Below, in pieces: positions 30,482-40,031 of a stretch of 64,000 nt of DNA. The notes beneath the pieces were generated by a model. That model was not told where the DNA came from, did no database searches, and was given only the letters and a program-made list of their open reading frames with translations. Both the position numbers and the translations under genes were made by a program. The stretch comes from Craspedostauros australis (lineage: Eukaryota > Bacillariophyta > Bacillariophyceae > Mastogloiales > Achnanthaceae). The DNA is taken from contig JAMXDE010000008.1 in assembly GCA_026770025.1 (NCBI GenBank), positions 2,418,001 to 2,482,000 of the forward strand, given 5' to 3'. How positions within the stretch are numbered: position 1 is the first letter of the stretch; each line of letters begins with the position of its first letter.

Positions 30482-32941
30482 ATGGTCGCAATCCAAAAAC
30501 GGCGCAGATCGAACGCGCGATCCTCCGGCGGCTTGCTGCTGCGCGTGGCCTGCGTCTTGGTGGCCGTCTACCTCGTCTTCATGATGCTCATGACGCCATC
30601 CAGTTCGCCTCTGGACGAGCTCGAGGCGTCCAAGGCGCTGTCGTCCCTCAGCAGTCATTCCAAAGCGCGTCAGGAGATCGTGCAGCGCGTCGCCAACATG
30701 AAGACGCATGCGGAGGACCCCAAGCCGATTGCGACGAAGCCGACTGCAGCGAAGCCGACCGTCCATGCGGACTCTGGCGACAATCTGCGCAGCGGGCAGC
30801 AGGGATCGTCGGGCGATGAACCCGCGGCCGATATCAACGAGCTTTCGAGTCCGGATCTGACGCGTGAGGTTGGTGCAAGTGGTGACGATGACGGCGTCGC
30901 CAAGGATTCCAAGGATCAGGCGGACGCGACGGATGAAGCAGACGAGGATGATGAGGACGCCGAAAGCCAGATCGTCCTCCAGGATGGCAGCAACACGCAG
31001 GGCGAACCGGAACCGGGATCCGCCAACCATCAGATCGCCATCTCCAGGGAAGGCAGCGGACCGACCTCCGTGGCCTACCTCAAGGACTTTGATCACGAGC
31101 GTCGGCATCCCGAGTTCCGTGACCAATTCGATGGCGTCAGTTCGGAGTTCATGTCCGAGGCCGCCGGGCAGGTCGGCGCCTCCTCGCTCACGTCGTGCCG
31201 CACCGTGCAGGATCGCAACCTCCTGCAAGATCCGCACTGCGAGGACAGTCCCATCGTGGCCTACAATCCCGCCAATTTCGCGAGAACGTGGTGCGAACAT
31301 CACATCGCGCCGAAGGAGGCCATCCAGCTGCCCGACGCGTGCGCCGAGACCACCGTGCGCGTGCTGGATGTGGATGTGCCACCGCTCGATGGCGTCAACA
31401 TGCCGCCCGTCGTCATCAAGTCCACCGAAGAAGCAGTGGTGCCGTCGGATCTGGAGGATGTGGAATGCGACGTTCCTTGCAAGCACGAGCGCGGGATGGG
31501 CGGCAACCTGCGGTACATCGACGGTCAGCCATGGGAGATCGTGCAGACGATGGCCGACTCCTACCGCTCCAGGGAGGCCAAGCTGGAGCTCACGGCCTTT
31601 CGTCGCAACAAGTTCTACTCCACGCAGAGCTGGCTCTCTTCCGTGCCGATGTCGCACTACTCCTTCGAGAAGTTCTCCCTGCGTGATACAACCGCGGTGG
31701 AATGGGACATGACGCAGAACGAGGCCATCTACTTCGCCAGCACGGACTGCAGCGCGCAGACGCGACGCAACAAGTACGTGGCGGCCCTTACCAGGATTTT
31801 CCCCGTCTCCGCCGTGGGCACGTGCAACCACAATGCCGAGGTCCCATTCGGCGAGGAAATCGACACGGCGCAGGGTCGCATCCAGCTCATGCAGAAGTAC
31901 CGTTTCGTGCTGGCGTTCGATTACATCAGCGAGAGCGATCACATCTCCGAAAGCGTGTGGGAGAGCTTCGTCTCGGGAGCTTTGCCCGTCGTCGTGGGGG
32001 CCGGCAACATACGCGATCATCTCCCGCCCAAGTCCTACATCGATGCGGGCGACTTCAAGGATTGGGACATGCTGGCGCATCGCGTCAAGATGGTGTCGGA
32101 GGATCAGGCGCTGTGGGAATCCTACCATACCTGGCGCACCGACGAGACTCTCCTTGCCGAATTCGAGAACAAGTACGCCTTCACGCGAACAGATCCCGAG
32201 TGCCGTCTGTGCCGCTGGGCCTACGCCAAGCAGTACGGTCTGGGATGGAACCATGCGCAGCAGATAGTCACGGAGCCGTCCTTGTCGCGGCGTCTCTGCT
32301 CCAGCGACACGAACGGATTGGTTTCCGAGCCATTCGACGAGCAGTGGTTCATGATCAACAACGACAAGGGCGTGAGGTCCGCCATCATGAAACCGGGCAA
32401 AGACGATGAAATGAACTGCATGGAGGCATCAGTGAAGGGATCCATCACAACGCCCACGTTCCAAGTGGAACGCACCATCACGCATCATGATGGCGTGCTG
32501 GATTTCAAGATCTCCTCCACGAGCGTGCTCGACGCTGAGTACGAATCGGGCGATCTCGTCCTGAGGTTACGTTTCTCAACCATGCACAATCCGGATGGTG
32601 CCTACTTTTCCAACATCCACACTATGCTGGACAACCAACCCAATTACGGGGCCTTGATGACATCGGGGATGATCCAGGACGAACGCAGCAAGGTCACGGT
32701 CATGACCAATTGGGAGACCAGCATCGTCAGCCAGAAGGAAGGCACCATCCAGGTCGTGCTACGGTCTGGGAAGGACGCGGACAACGCGCACGTCGAAGAG
32801 TTCACCATCCGCGTCATCACGGAAGATCGCAACGTGCTGCATGATAAGATGACGGAGGCCACCATCTCGTCCTTTGCCAAGCTCATGATGATGGATTTCG
32901 TGGGTCCGCTCGAAACGTATTACGTGGCGGAAGCAGAATAG
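30482..32941 (+). CDS. GT10 alpha-1,3-fucosyltransferase-like type II membrane protein
   Basis: The product has 819 aa and no visible intron. Residues 1-16 are basic and 17-37 form a single membrane anchor (GLLLRVACVLVAVYLVFMM), the Golgi type II topology. Residues 40-220 are a low-complexity acidic stem. The GT10 core follows at about 400-590: the donor-binding stretch YRFVLAFDYISESDHISE begins at residue 473, then SGALPVVVGAGNIRDHLPP and SYIDAGDF. The family consensus FEN..DYVTEK reads FDY..DHISES here, so the acidic residue after Phe is Asp and the usual Glu-Lys pair is changed. Activity on GDP-fucose is thus likely in fold but not certain in chemistry. Cysteine pair C-R-L-C closes the core. 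A C-terminal region of about 200 aa has no counterpart I know. N-glycan core fucosylation is the usual role of such enzymes. Confidence 0.8.
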   Translation: MVAIQKRRRSNARSSGGLLLRVACVLVAVYLVFMMLMTPSSSPLDELEASKALSSLSSHSKARQEIVQRVANMKTHAEDPKPIATKPTAAKPTVHADSGDNLRSGQQGSSGDEPAADINELSSPDLTREVGASGDDDGVAKDSKDQADATDEADEDDEDAESQIVLQDGSNTQGEPEPGSANHQIAISREGSGPTSVAYLKDFDHERRHPEFRDQFDGVSSEFMSEAAGQVGASSLTSCRTVQDRNLLQDPHCEDSPIVAYNPANFARTWCEHHIAPKEAIQLPDACAETTVRVLDVDVPPLDGVNMPPVVIKSTEEAVVPSDLEDVECDVPCKHERGMGGNLRYIDGQPWEIVQTMADSYRSREAKLELTAFRRNKFYSTQSWLSSVPMSHYSFEKFSLRDTTAVEWDMTQNEAIYFASTDCSAQTRRNKYVAALTRIFPVSAVGTCNHNAEVPFGEEIDTAQGRIQLMQKYRFVLAFDYISESDHISESVWESFVSGALPVVVGAGNIRDHLPPKSYIDAGDFKDWDMLAHRVKMVSEDQALWESYHTWRTDETLLAEFENKYAFTRTDPECRLCRWAYAKQYGLGWNHAQQIVTEPSLSRRLCSSDTNGLVSEPFDEQWFMINNDKGVRSAIMKPGKDDEMNCMEASVKGSITTPTFQVERTITHHDGVLDFKISSTSVLDAEYESGDLVLRLRFSTMHNPDGAYFSNIHTMLDNQPNYGALMTSGMIQDERSKVTVMTNWETSIVSQKEGTIQVVLRSGKDADNAHVEEFTIRVITEDRNVLHDKMTEATISSFAKLMMMDFVGPLETYYVAEAE

Positions 32942-33209
32942 AGTACTACAGCGCAAAGATGAGGAAATAATCAGGGAGGAGTACGCAGTGCGTGTACTGG
33001 AAGAATGAAGCGTTACATACCCGTCCATACAGTGATGACCAGCCAAGAACTGTCTCAATCCATGGTTTTCTACGACATTACATTTTACACAACACCCACG
33101 CCTTCTTACTCCTATTTCCAGTCGTAACGTCCTCCCAGACCTTGCCTTTTCTGTCCAATGCGGCTTTTCCTCTTCTCGCCAATCCCGGTAATTCTCACCA
33201 TCATTCAAA

Positions 33210-34526
33210 TCAGATCATGTTGACTTCGTTCCCGCAATCCCATGCTGTTCGGACCAAACGAACGATCCCCTCGTCGACACCGCCATCCAGCATGGACTTT
33301 TCGACATGATCAAATGGCTGTCCTTGCACGATCATCTGAGCGTACAAATCAAAGGTGGCTGAGGACGAACCATCATGACCATGCTTGCGCTGCGGTGCCC
33401 CGCGCAGCTGCTGGGTCTTGATGGGATAGTTGCGTCCTTGATGCCAGGGGCTCTCTTGCAATCCAGCCACCGGGATCACGACTGGCCGGGGGGATACGAT
33501 CTCTGGACTTGCCTTGGGCGACGTCTTGGCCTTCTCTACCGGCGTGAACGACGACCGTGGATTTCTCGTGGACAAACGGTTCGCGAAGCCACGGAAGGGA
33601 CGGTCAATTTCTCCCGAAAAGTTCTGCCAAGCATTGGAGAGCTTCTTCACATGCATGGTGGGGGCCAGTTGCATCTTCTTCTTCAATCTGCGGGCGTTGG
33701 ACTTGGGGGGCGAGGAATGAGAGTGATCACGTTTGCCTCTCGATTCGTCGGGCTTGTTGGGTCGTATGGACTTGTGACGGCCCGCCAAGTTGTTGCGGTA
33801 CTTCGCGATGACGTGGAATGGATTGTCATCAGTGTCCTGGTCCATCGACTCCTGCGCAACATCATCATTGGGTGTGGTCTGTGGTCGTGGGGCAGCTGGG
33901 TGGTAACCCGAAGCGCCACCATCGACGTTGCTGTTGGTCTGAGGTAACGCATCGCCGATGTAAGCTTGTTTGCGCTTCAATGGCATCTGTTTGGTTCGAG
34001 CTGGCCGACAGCGACCGTAGTCGTGACCATGATCTGTGTCGCGAATCTGCTTGGGCGGCGTGTGCTTGGAGCCGTGAGGATCCACGGAGATGATGGCCTC
34101 ATCCGCATGCCGCATGTCTGCAATGACATCGCTTCTTGTGCTGATGGTGGACGAGCTTGAGGGTGAGGCGGCCAAGTCACCTTGTTCAGCGCTGCGGCTT
34201 GTGGATTGGGATGCGGCAACGCCTTCGGGGACCCCATCGTCACAATCGCCATCACCATCTTCACCATCATATTTACCTGTGATCGGATGAAACAAGTGTC
34301 TTGGTTGTAGCGCGGCGTTTGATGGCTTGGCTATTGGGTCGTCATGGCTCGGACGAGTAGATGGCGTGGTCATTCTGGCCTTCAGGATCGAGACTCGCTT
34401 AGAAAACCATTCCGGCATCAAGGAGTCCTCGGTTTGCGGGGGGATGTATCGCTTTGGAGGAGACCAGTTGTGTCCATCCTTGGGTGATCCCACGGGAGTG
34501 CAAAGCGCAGAGTTGTATAGCCGCAT
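33210..34526 (-). CDS. disordered hypothetical protein with a short helical C-terminal motif
   Basis: The frame encodes 438 aa from ATG 34526, on one exon. Most of it is Ser/Pro/Asp/His-rich and probably unstructured, with basic patches (ARRLKKKMQ near residue 290). Near the end the segment DLYAQMIVQGQPFDHVEKSM followed by DGGVDEGIV resembles the short 'Y..M...G.P...V...M...G.d..i' helix motif found in CCDC53/WASH-complex subunit 3 and in several actin-linked protist proteins. The resemblance is by eye and weak. The gene is convergent with the fucosyltransferase-like gene (268 bp between stops). No function is assigned. Confidence 0.6.
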   Translation of the reverse strand: MRLYNSALCTPVGSPKDGHNWSPPKRYIPPQTEDSLMPEWFSKRVSILKARMTTPSTRPSHDDPIAKPSNAALQPRHLFHPITGKYDGEDGDGDCDDGVPEGVAASQSTSRSAEQGDLAASPSSSSTISTRSDVIADMRHADEAIISVDPHGSKHTPPKQIRDTDHGHDYGRCRPARTKQMPLKRKQAYIGDALPQTNSNVDGGASGYHPAAPRPQTTPNDDVAQESMDQDTDDNPFHVIAKYRNNLAGRHKSIRPNKPDESRGKRDHSHSSPPKSNARRLKKKMQLAPTMHVKKLSNAWQNFSGEIDRPFRGFANRLSTRNPRSSFTPVEKAKTSPKASPEIVSPRPVVIPVAGLQESPWHQGRNYPIKTQQLRGAPQRKHGHDGSSSATFDLYAQMIVQGQPFDHVEKSMLDGGVDEGIVRLVRTAWDCGNEVNMI

Positions 34527-35082
34527 GCTGTTACACGTGTGGGCTACTTGTTGAGATTGACGGACACCGACCAGTCTCCGTTTGAAATGGAGTTGACTTG
34601 TTGTGTTCTGTTTGCTGGCTTGCCTTGCTTGTTTTGATGATCACGCGTTTATGTGCTTCGATGGAATCGGAGTGGGAGAGAGATTGTGATGGACCATGAA
34701 GCGATGAAAGCTGAGTGCAGTGCTTCCATCGTCGCTTGTGTGCCACGATGAACACGTTGAACACATTGAACACGTTCAATGTGAGAAGACGCATTGTACA
34801 CGTTGGTATAGTCTTGATTGACCGTGTTTATGGCCGTGGCCATTGCCGTGGGTGCACTTGTGCACGATTGACCATCGTCAAAACTTTCAGCGTGGAGACT
34901 TTGAGCCATGGGGACGTGCAGCGTATACAAACCTTGGCATCTTGCACCGTGCCACAGTTGCGCTCCTGCTGAACACGATCACAATCACAACCGCGATGGT
35001 GACAACGATGATGTTCGCTATTGCTTCGTGCCTCGTCCTTCGCTCGAACACCGTGGATGACCTTTCGCGATAACAATCGTGT
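34527..35082. other. spacer between two minus-strand genes
   Basis: 556 bp downstream of the DPH6 stop and upstream of the 438-aa gene. It includes a short imperfect tandem repeat of TGAACACGT units at about 34747-34777. Nothing else is seen. Confidence 0.5.
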
Positions 35083-37746
35083 CTACACACGCGGCCGTTC
35101 TTTGTGCACCCACGCTTCCGTTTCGAAGTGTACCGGGTCCAACAATGTCAAATGCATCGCTAGGAACTTGGTGTGGCCAGCTGGTTGCTTGGATGGCAAC
35201 AGTTCGATGCCTTGCACAGGAACAACTGTGGTTGCTGGAACGTGGTTCGTGTTCGACTTCGACTTCGTCCAACCAGTGATTGCAACTGCCAGGGACTGAC
35301 GTAGCGCCGATCCATCATTCGTTGCCATCATTGGCTGAGATGCTCCTGCATCAGTAGCATCCACGGCATCGTCACCATTGCACTCGTATTTCGATGCCAA
35401 GAAGTACAGCCGTATGTTCAGAACGTTGTTCGCTGCCATGCCTGATCGACAATCCGCGAGCACCTTTTCGGAAAGCTTGAGCATGTCAAGGAGGAGATCG
35501 TCGGGTTGGATCATACATGATGATGATGCGGGCGATGTCGCTGAATCTTGTCCTCCACTGTGTGAGTGTGAGTTCGTGGATGCGGTGACGAACACCGATG
35601 CGACTGAACCATGTCCTACCGACTTTGTGCATGCCTCCAGCATGATATCCTTGTGACTGCCCCTGGGTTTTGGTGCAAATGTGTGACCCGTATCCCACGC
35701 AACTTTCCCGGCAGGTGTTGGATCTCGCAACGGAGAGCATGGCACACACGAGGAACATGTGTTGATTTCGAGCCCAAGCTCGCGTATGGTCTTGGCAAGA
35801 ACGACGAGCTCAACTTCCACTTGCGCTCCCACCGGCATTTCTGGGATGGAAACGAGAAGGAGCGGATTTTCCGCCAACGCGCGAGCGCCATCGTCATCGT
35901 CTGTTTTGCTAGCGTTCGCACCTTCCATCTCTCTCCATGTACCCTCATCTTCGTAGCCTCCGTACAGCTCGTCGTTATCGTCGTCGACGAGCGGACTGTC
36001 GATCTTGCCAGCGGTGATACCTCCATTCTTAGCAATCATGGCTTGCAAAATATCCTGTATCTGCTGTCCAGTCGTCGCATCCTGGCAGTAGATAGACCCT
36101 GCGACGTACACCAATCCGGAAAGAACATCCTGCAAGCCACCGCCGTCCAGGGCATCCAGAACGGAAGCGGCATTCGTCCAGCACTGCTCGAGCTGCTGCG
36201 TCCAGGTCGGACGCAACTTCATGGTGGACGGAATCAATCCGATTTGGCCCGCCATGAAATGCAAGGACGATCGTATGGTGTTGACCTGGCTGTAGGGTCC
36301 CACGCAGATGGGTGCCCACTGCGAGATGGATTGGACGTGCAGGACCTCACGCAGTTTGGATGTTGTGTTGGCGTGAGCGGCCATGGCGTATTCGTTGGTT
36401 TCCAATTTGTCTGTATCGGTCGCCGCCGTTCTCATGTAAAGGCCGCTTCCACATTGGATAAGACAGTCCAGCATCACGCGCCGACCACCGGGCAGAACGT
36501 TCTTTCCCACGGCCACGCAACTCCGCGATGGTGGCAGCAACGTCCCGAAGCACTCACGATAATGACCGTTGATGCTTGCGAAGTGCGAAATTTCGCTGAG
36601 GTACAGATGCACCATCATCACGTCTTGCGCGTTGCAGCCATTGCGCTGCAGGATGTTCTTGAGAATTGCAAACACTTGACATGCCTCTTGGACGGCGAGG
36701 TCGACTTCGGACTTTTGTGCTTGCTGCAGAGGATCAAGCGCAGCCACCGGTGCCATGATCTCCGAGACCTGCCACAATCCACCTTCTACCTGCTTGAAAT
36801 GTGGCAGATATACGACATCGACAGTTGGTATTGCCTGTACCGTCGCTGCTGGCGTTGGCTGCGCTGCTGCTGTTGACGTTGGTGTTGACGTTGAAGGTGA
36901 GCTGTCGGTGGTATTGGAGGCTTGCGACACAACATTCGTCAACGTGGCACCGCCTTCCTTGGGCTCGGCATGGCACTTGTGGATGCGGAGATATCCCACT
37001 TCATCATCCGTCTCCACCACTTCCACTTCATCAAAGACCAGCCGCTTCTTGTACAGCGGCGCATCGATGACCAAGGATTCATACTCGCCGCCTTCGCCGC
37101 ACATATGAAATTGGTACTGCTTGTGCATGCGCTGCAACAATCCCGACATCCACAGCACGTTGAGGGACTTGTTGAGATGCCTCTGTGGCAGAAGCCCCGG
37201 CGGACAGGCCGTGCGCACGAGAACCGCCTCGATGCCATCTTCCAGCATTTGCTGCAGCAGATGCTTCTGATCCGCCAATCGCCACAAATACGACAGCGAC
37301 GTCAATCCCAACCGGCCGCAGACATTCTCGATGCGCACGCGCTGGTAGTTCGAAAGGATGGCGCCGGATGACACGGCCGTGACGTTGAATCGTTGCTGGG
37401 CCGTGCGCAGCGCGACGAAGAGATCCTCCACTTCATCGTGCGCGTCGCTGCCATCGTAGACCATGGACGTGTTGAGGCTCTTGCCGACGCGCGGATGCAG
37501 CAGCAACGGCACACCGATGCATTCCTCCACGAGAGTCGTGAGGACCTCCGACGCGGCCGTTTGGTACATGTAGGATTCCTCCTCCTCTTCTCCATCGTTG
37601 CTGTTGCCGGCGTTGCTGCTGTTGTTGCTGTGAGTGACGGGAGCACCCAAGTGCACGCAGGCCACCAGCTCGTGACCATTCTGGATGGCCTTCGTGATGG
37701 AGTAGATGGAGTCCTTGCCACCGGAGACGAGTGCGACGAACTTCAT
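35083..37746 (-). CDS. DPH6: diphthine-ammonia ligase (DPH6), fused to two RidA-like domains
   Basis: The enzyme performs the last step of diphthamide synthesis: ATP-dependent amidation of diphthine on elongation factor eEF2, in the cytosol. The start at 37746 (MKFVALVSGGKDS) puts the PP-loop SGGKDS at residues 8-13, as in all family members; the longer frame upstream is leader. The ATP-binding domain fills about 1-240 (FNVTAVSSGAILSNYQRVR, CGEGGEYESLVIDAPLYKKR). Two YjgF/RidA-like domains follow, around residues 300-430 (VMMVHLYLSEISHF) and 450-600 (HFMAGQIGLIP). This three-domain layout is that of fungal and plant DPH6. The protein of 887 aa is longer than typical because of Ser/Thr/Asp-rich insertions and a C-terminal extension. 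No intron is visible. Confidence 0.9.
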   Translation of the reverse strand: MKFVALVSGGKDSIYSITKAIQNGHELVACVHLGAPVTHSNNSSNAGNSNDGEEEEESYMYQTAASEVLTTLVEECIGVPLLLHPRVGKSLNTSMVYDGSDAHDEVEDLFVALRTAQQRFNVTAVSSGAILSNYQRVRIENVCGRLGLTSLSYLWRLADQKHLLQQMLEDGIEAVLVRTACPPGLLPQRHLNKSLNVLWMSGLLQRMHKQYQFHMCGEGGEYESLVIDAPLYKKRLVFDEVEVVETDDEVGYLRIHKCHAEPKEGGATLTNVVSQASNTTDSSPSTSTPTSTAAAQPTPAATVQAIPTVDVVYLPHFKQVEGGLWQVSEIMAPVAALDPLQQAQKSEVDLAVQEACQVFAILKNILQRNGCNAQDVMMVHLYLSEISHFASINGHYRECFGTLLPPSRSCVAVGKNVLPGGRRVMLDCLIQCGSGLYMRTAATDTDKLETNEYAMAAHANTTSKLREVLHVQSISQWAPICVGPYSQVNTIRSSLHFMAGQIGLIPSTMKLRPTWTQQLEQCWTNAASVLDALDGGGLQDVLSGLVYVAGSIYCQDATTGQQIQDILQAMIAKNGGITAGKIDSPLVDDDNDELYGGYEDEGTWREMEGANASKTDDDDGARALAENPLLLVSIPEMPVGAQVEVELVVLAKTIRELGLEINTCSSCVPCSPLRDPTPAGKVAWDTGHTFAPKPRGSHKDIMLEACTKSVGHGSVASVFVTASTNSHSHSGGQDSATSPASSSCMIQPDDLLLDMLKLSEKVLADCRSGMAANNVLNIRLYFLASKYECNGDDAVDATDAGASQPMMATNDGSALRQSLAVAITGWTKSKSNTNHVPATTVVPVQGIELLPSKQPAGHTKFLAMHLTLLDPVHFETEAWVHKERPRV

Positions 37747-38318
37747 GTTGGATGAGTGCGACCACTCTGTCGGAGTTCTTTCTGCTGTGATGATGTTGCG
37801 ACGAGTACGAGTCGTAGTATTGTGTCGAAGATCCTTCCTCATCTCTCTGGATGTTGATGCGGAGTGCGTGGTTGATTCATCGATTGGTTGGTCGCGAAGA
37901 TTCTGGTGGACATGAGATCGTATCTTTTTGGATGGAAGAATTGGTCAACTGGGTCCATCGAGATGAGTCGTGTCATCCAGTCATGATTCGATAGGCTAGT
38001 GAGGTACCTAAGTAGTTTTTATTTGAGGCTCGTGCTTGGCACGCTCCACAGCACAGTTTTCGTGGTTGTGGAACTGCCTCCGCCGCGACATCAAAGCCAA
38101 CACCCAACACCCAACACCATCTCTCGAATGTATGACACACCTGTGCGGTCATAAATTTGTGGAAGCATCATCCTTCGTTGCCTTCTCTTGATCTACTCTC
38201 TCTCTCTCAGTCTCTCTCTGTGGAGGATTGCCATCTCTCATTGCACACAGATACGAGCATACCAGTGCTAGTACAAGTACTAGTAAGCACCAACAAAGCA
38301 ACAAAGTAATAGAGCAAC
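37747..38318. promoter_or_regulatory. divergent intergenic promoter region
   Basis: 572 bp between the DPH6 start and the first membrane-protein gene, which are transcribed away from each other. A CT-rich tract (about 38195-38220) lies some 100 bp before the plus-strand ATG. No defined promoter element can be named. Confidence 0.4.
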
Positions 38319-39194
38319 ATGAACTTCAGCTGCATCCTCGCGGCTTTGCTGTTCTTCATCGGCAACCTGGTGATCATCATCTACTACGCCATCGAGTACA
38401 ACCGCGAGCACTACGACTACGATGAGTGGAAGACCCTGGATCCCAACTACGTGAAGGAGGAATGGCAATGGCGCGTGGACAACCGCGCTCCGCACATGGC
38501 CGCCGGCATTTTGACCACCATGGGATGGTTCTTCTTCGCGTTCCCCATGCTGCAGCTGACGTGGGTGCTGTCGGGACAGGGCCAGCGCATGGTGGGACTG
38601 CACGTGATGTTGGCCGTCCTCATCCTGGCCGGCTGCTTCACCGAGTTCATCAGCCGCTTCATGCACTTCGGATCCAACCTGGCGACGGAGAAGCTCGTGA
38701 ACGACTTCAACCTGGAGAGCTGGCGCAGCAACAACGACGAGCTGGGCTGGCGAACGCTGGAGCTCGTGCACATCGTGACGCAGGGCATGGTCTGGTTCGT
38801 CGACGCCTTCGAGTGGCTGGCCCTCTTCTTCATCATGCTGTTCGTGCACATCAGCGCGCGGTCGTCGCAGCAGGGATTCGCGTTGGGCGGGTGCTGGAGC
38901 TACATGGCCCTCTTCATCTCCCTTTTCAGTCTGTTGGACTTCGTGGCCGAGGTGCTGCGTCTCGATGGATTCCGCACGTTCGGTCAGATCGCCTTCTGGT
39001 ACGCCGCCGTCAACCGCCTCGTCTTCCTGCCGGTTTGGCTGGTCCTGTTGGCGCGGTCGCTTCCCGTGGTGAGCAGCGAGAAGTCGCTGATGGAGGCCAT
39101 GGCCAATCAGGCCAATGGCGGCGCTCAGCCGCCGCAGCCGCAACAACAGCAGGAGCAGGAAGGTGCTGGAGGCGAGAACTTCACCATCGGTTAA
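38319..39194 (+). CDS. six-helix membrane protein of unknown family (tandem copy 1)
   Basis: The product has 291 aa. Hydrophobic segments lie at about 4-24, 60-83, 92-112, 148-178, 194-214 and 224-246, so six membrane helices are likely; the first could serve as a signal anchor. Conserved with the next gene are FTEFISR (108-114), FVDAFEW (160-166), DFVAEVLR (207-214) and GFRTFG. Acidic residues inside helices 3-5 (E109, D162, E165, D207, E211) are retained in both copies and suggest a functional polar site, perhaps for transport; that is inference. The C-terminus is Gln/Gly-rich and soluble. I do not recognise the family. Codon use is typical of the strong genes here. Confidence 0.75.
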   Translation: MNFSCILAALLFFIGNLVIIIYYAIEYNREHYDYDEWKTLDPNYVKEEWQWRVDNRAPHMAAGILTTMGWFFFAFPMLQLTWVLSGQGQRMVGLHVMLAVLILAGCFTEFISRFMHFGSNLATEKLVNDFNLESWRSNNDELGWRTLELVHIVTQGMVWFVDAFEWLALFFIMLFVHISARSSQQGFALGGCWSYMALFISLFSLLDFVAEVLRLDGFRTFGQIAFWYAAVNRLVFLPVWLVLLARSLPVVSSEKSLMEAMANQANGGAQPPQPQQQQEQEGAGGENFTIG

Positions 39195-40031
39195 GCACTC
39201 TCTCTGCAATGCGCATGAGGCAGCAACCAGACGTCTCCGGAGCATGGTGTGCACGCAAGCATCATGTGCACGTTGAGGCGAAACGCAAGCAGAGTAGCGT
39301 ACTCCACCATATAGTAATCAGAATGTAAGGCAAGGCATGAGGTCATGGCATGAGGCAATGACAGAGATCGCTCCACAGTTCATAACAAAAGGATCAGACA
39401 ATCTTATGCGCTGCATGTTGTGGCCGATCCTGTCTCCTCAACGTATTGGTAATGTACGACTACGATCTATTCTATTTAGTATTATATAATAGAATATTAG
39501 TGACAACAACATTCAGTCTCTCTCCAGCCTCATTCATTCATTCATTCATTGAGCGATGGAGGTGTTGGTCATGGCGATGGTCATTGAAGATAAACCGCTC
39601 ATGTTACCCACGTCAGTCGCGTGTGCCACCATTTGCGCGCACTGTTTGCGCCATTGTTTCCTGCACAGAGAGTGCGACCTCCACGTGTGCTGTAGTCGTA
39701 CGGTTGCCTCTGTTGCACGCGCCAAACGTGAATGAAAGTGCGTTCATGACTGGCGAAATGATGGTGTCCACTCGTGTGCAAGATGTGCACAACAGGACAG
39801 GCAACCAAGAAACAGAGTTGCCTCCAAAGACAGTCATCTCTTCATTCGTTGGAGGACTTGGCTCTCTGCATCGCTGTCAACAATAGCGACCCTGCTTGCA
39901 CAGCGTACACACTCCATACTATTATATACAAATAGTATTGAACTATAGTACAGACAGATAGTATTATACATACAGATAGTATTACACGTCTAAACAAACG
40001 AACAGACAGAAGGAACTGCTACGACTATACC
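39195..40031. other. spacer between tandem paralogues
   Basis: 837 bp. It contains a (CATT)5 run at 39531-39550 and AT-rich inverted motifs around 39470-39500 (ATTCTA...TAGAAT). A short repeated motif ACAGATAGTATTA lies just before the second gene (about 39950-39990). The spacer presumably holds the 3' end of copy 1 and the promoter of copy 2. No gene is supported. Confidence 0.5.

Noticed and set aside
30446-32254. 602-codon minus-strand ORF opposite the GT10-like gene
   Set aside because: It is a mirror frame of a GC-rich, codon-biased gene; the plus frame carries the GT10 motifs and a membrane anchor while this one has no domain.
35611-36876. 421-codon plus ORF opposite DPH6
   Set aside because: Antisense shadow of the RidA-like part of DPH6.
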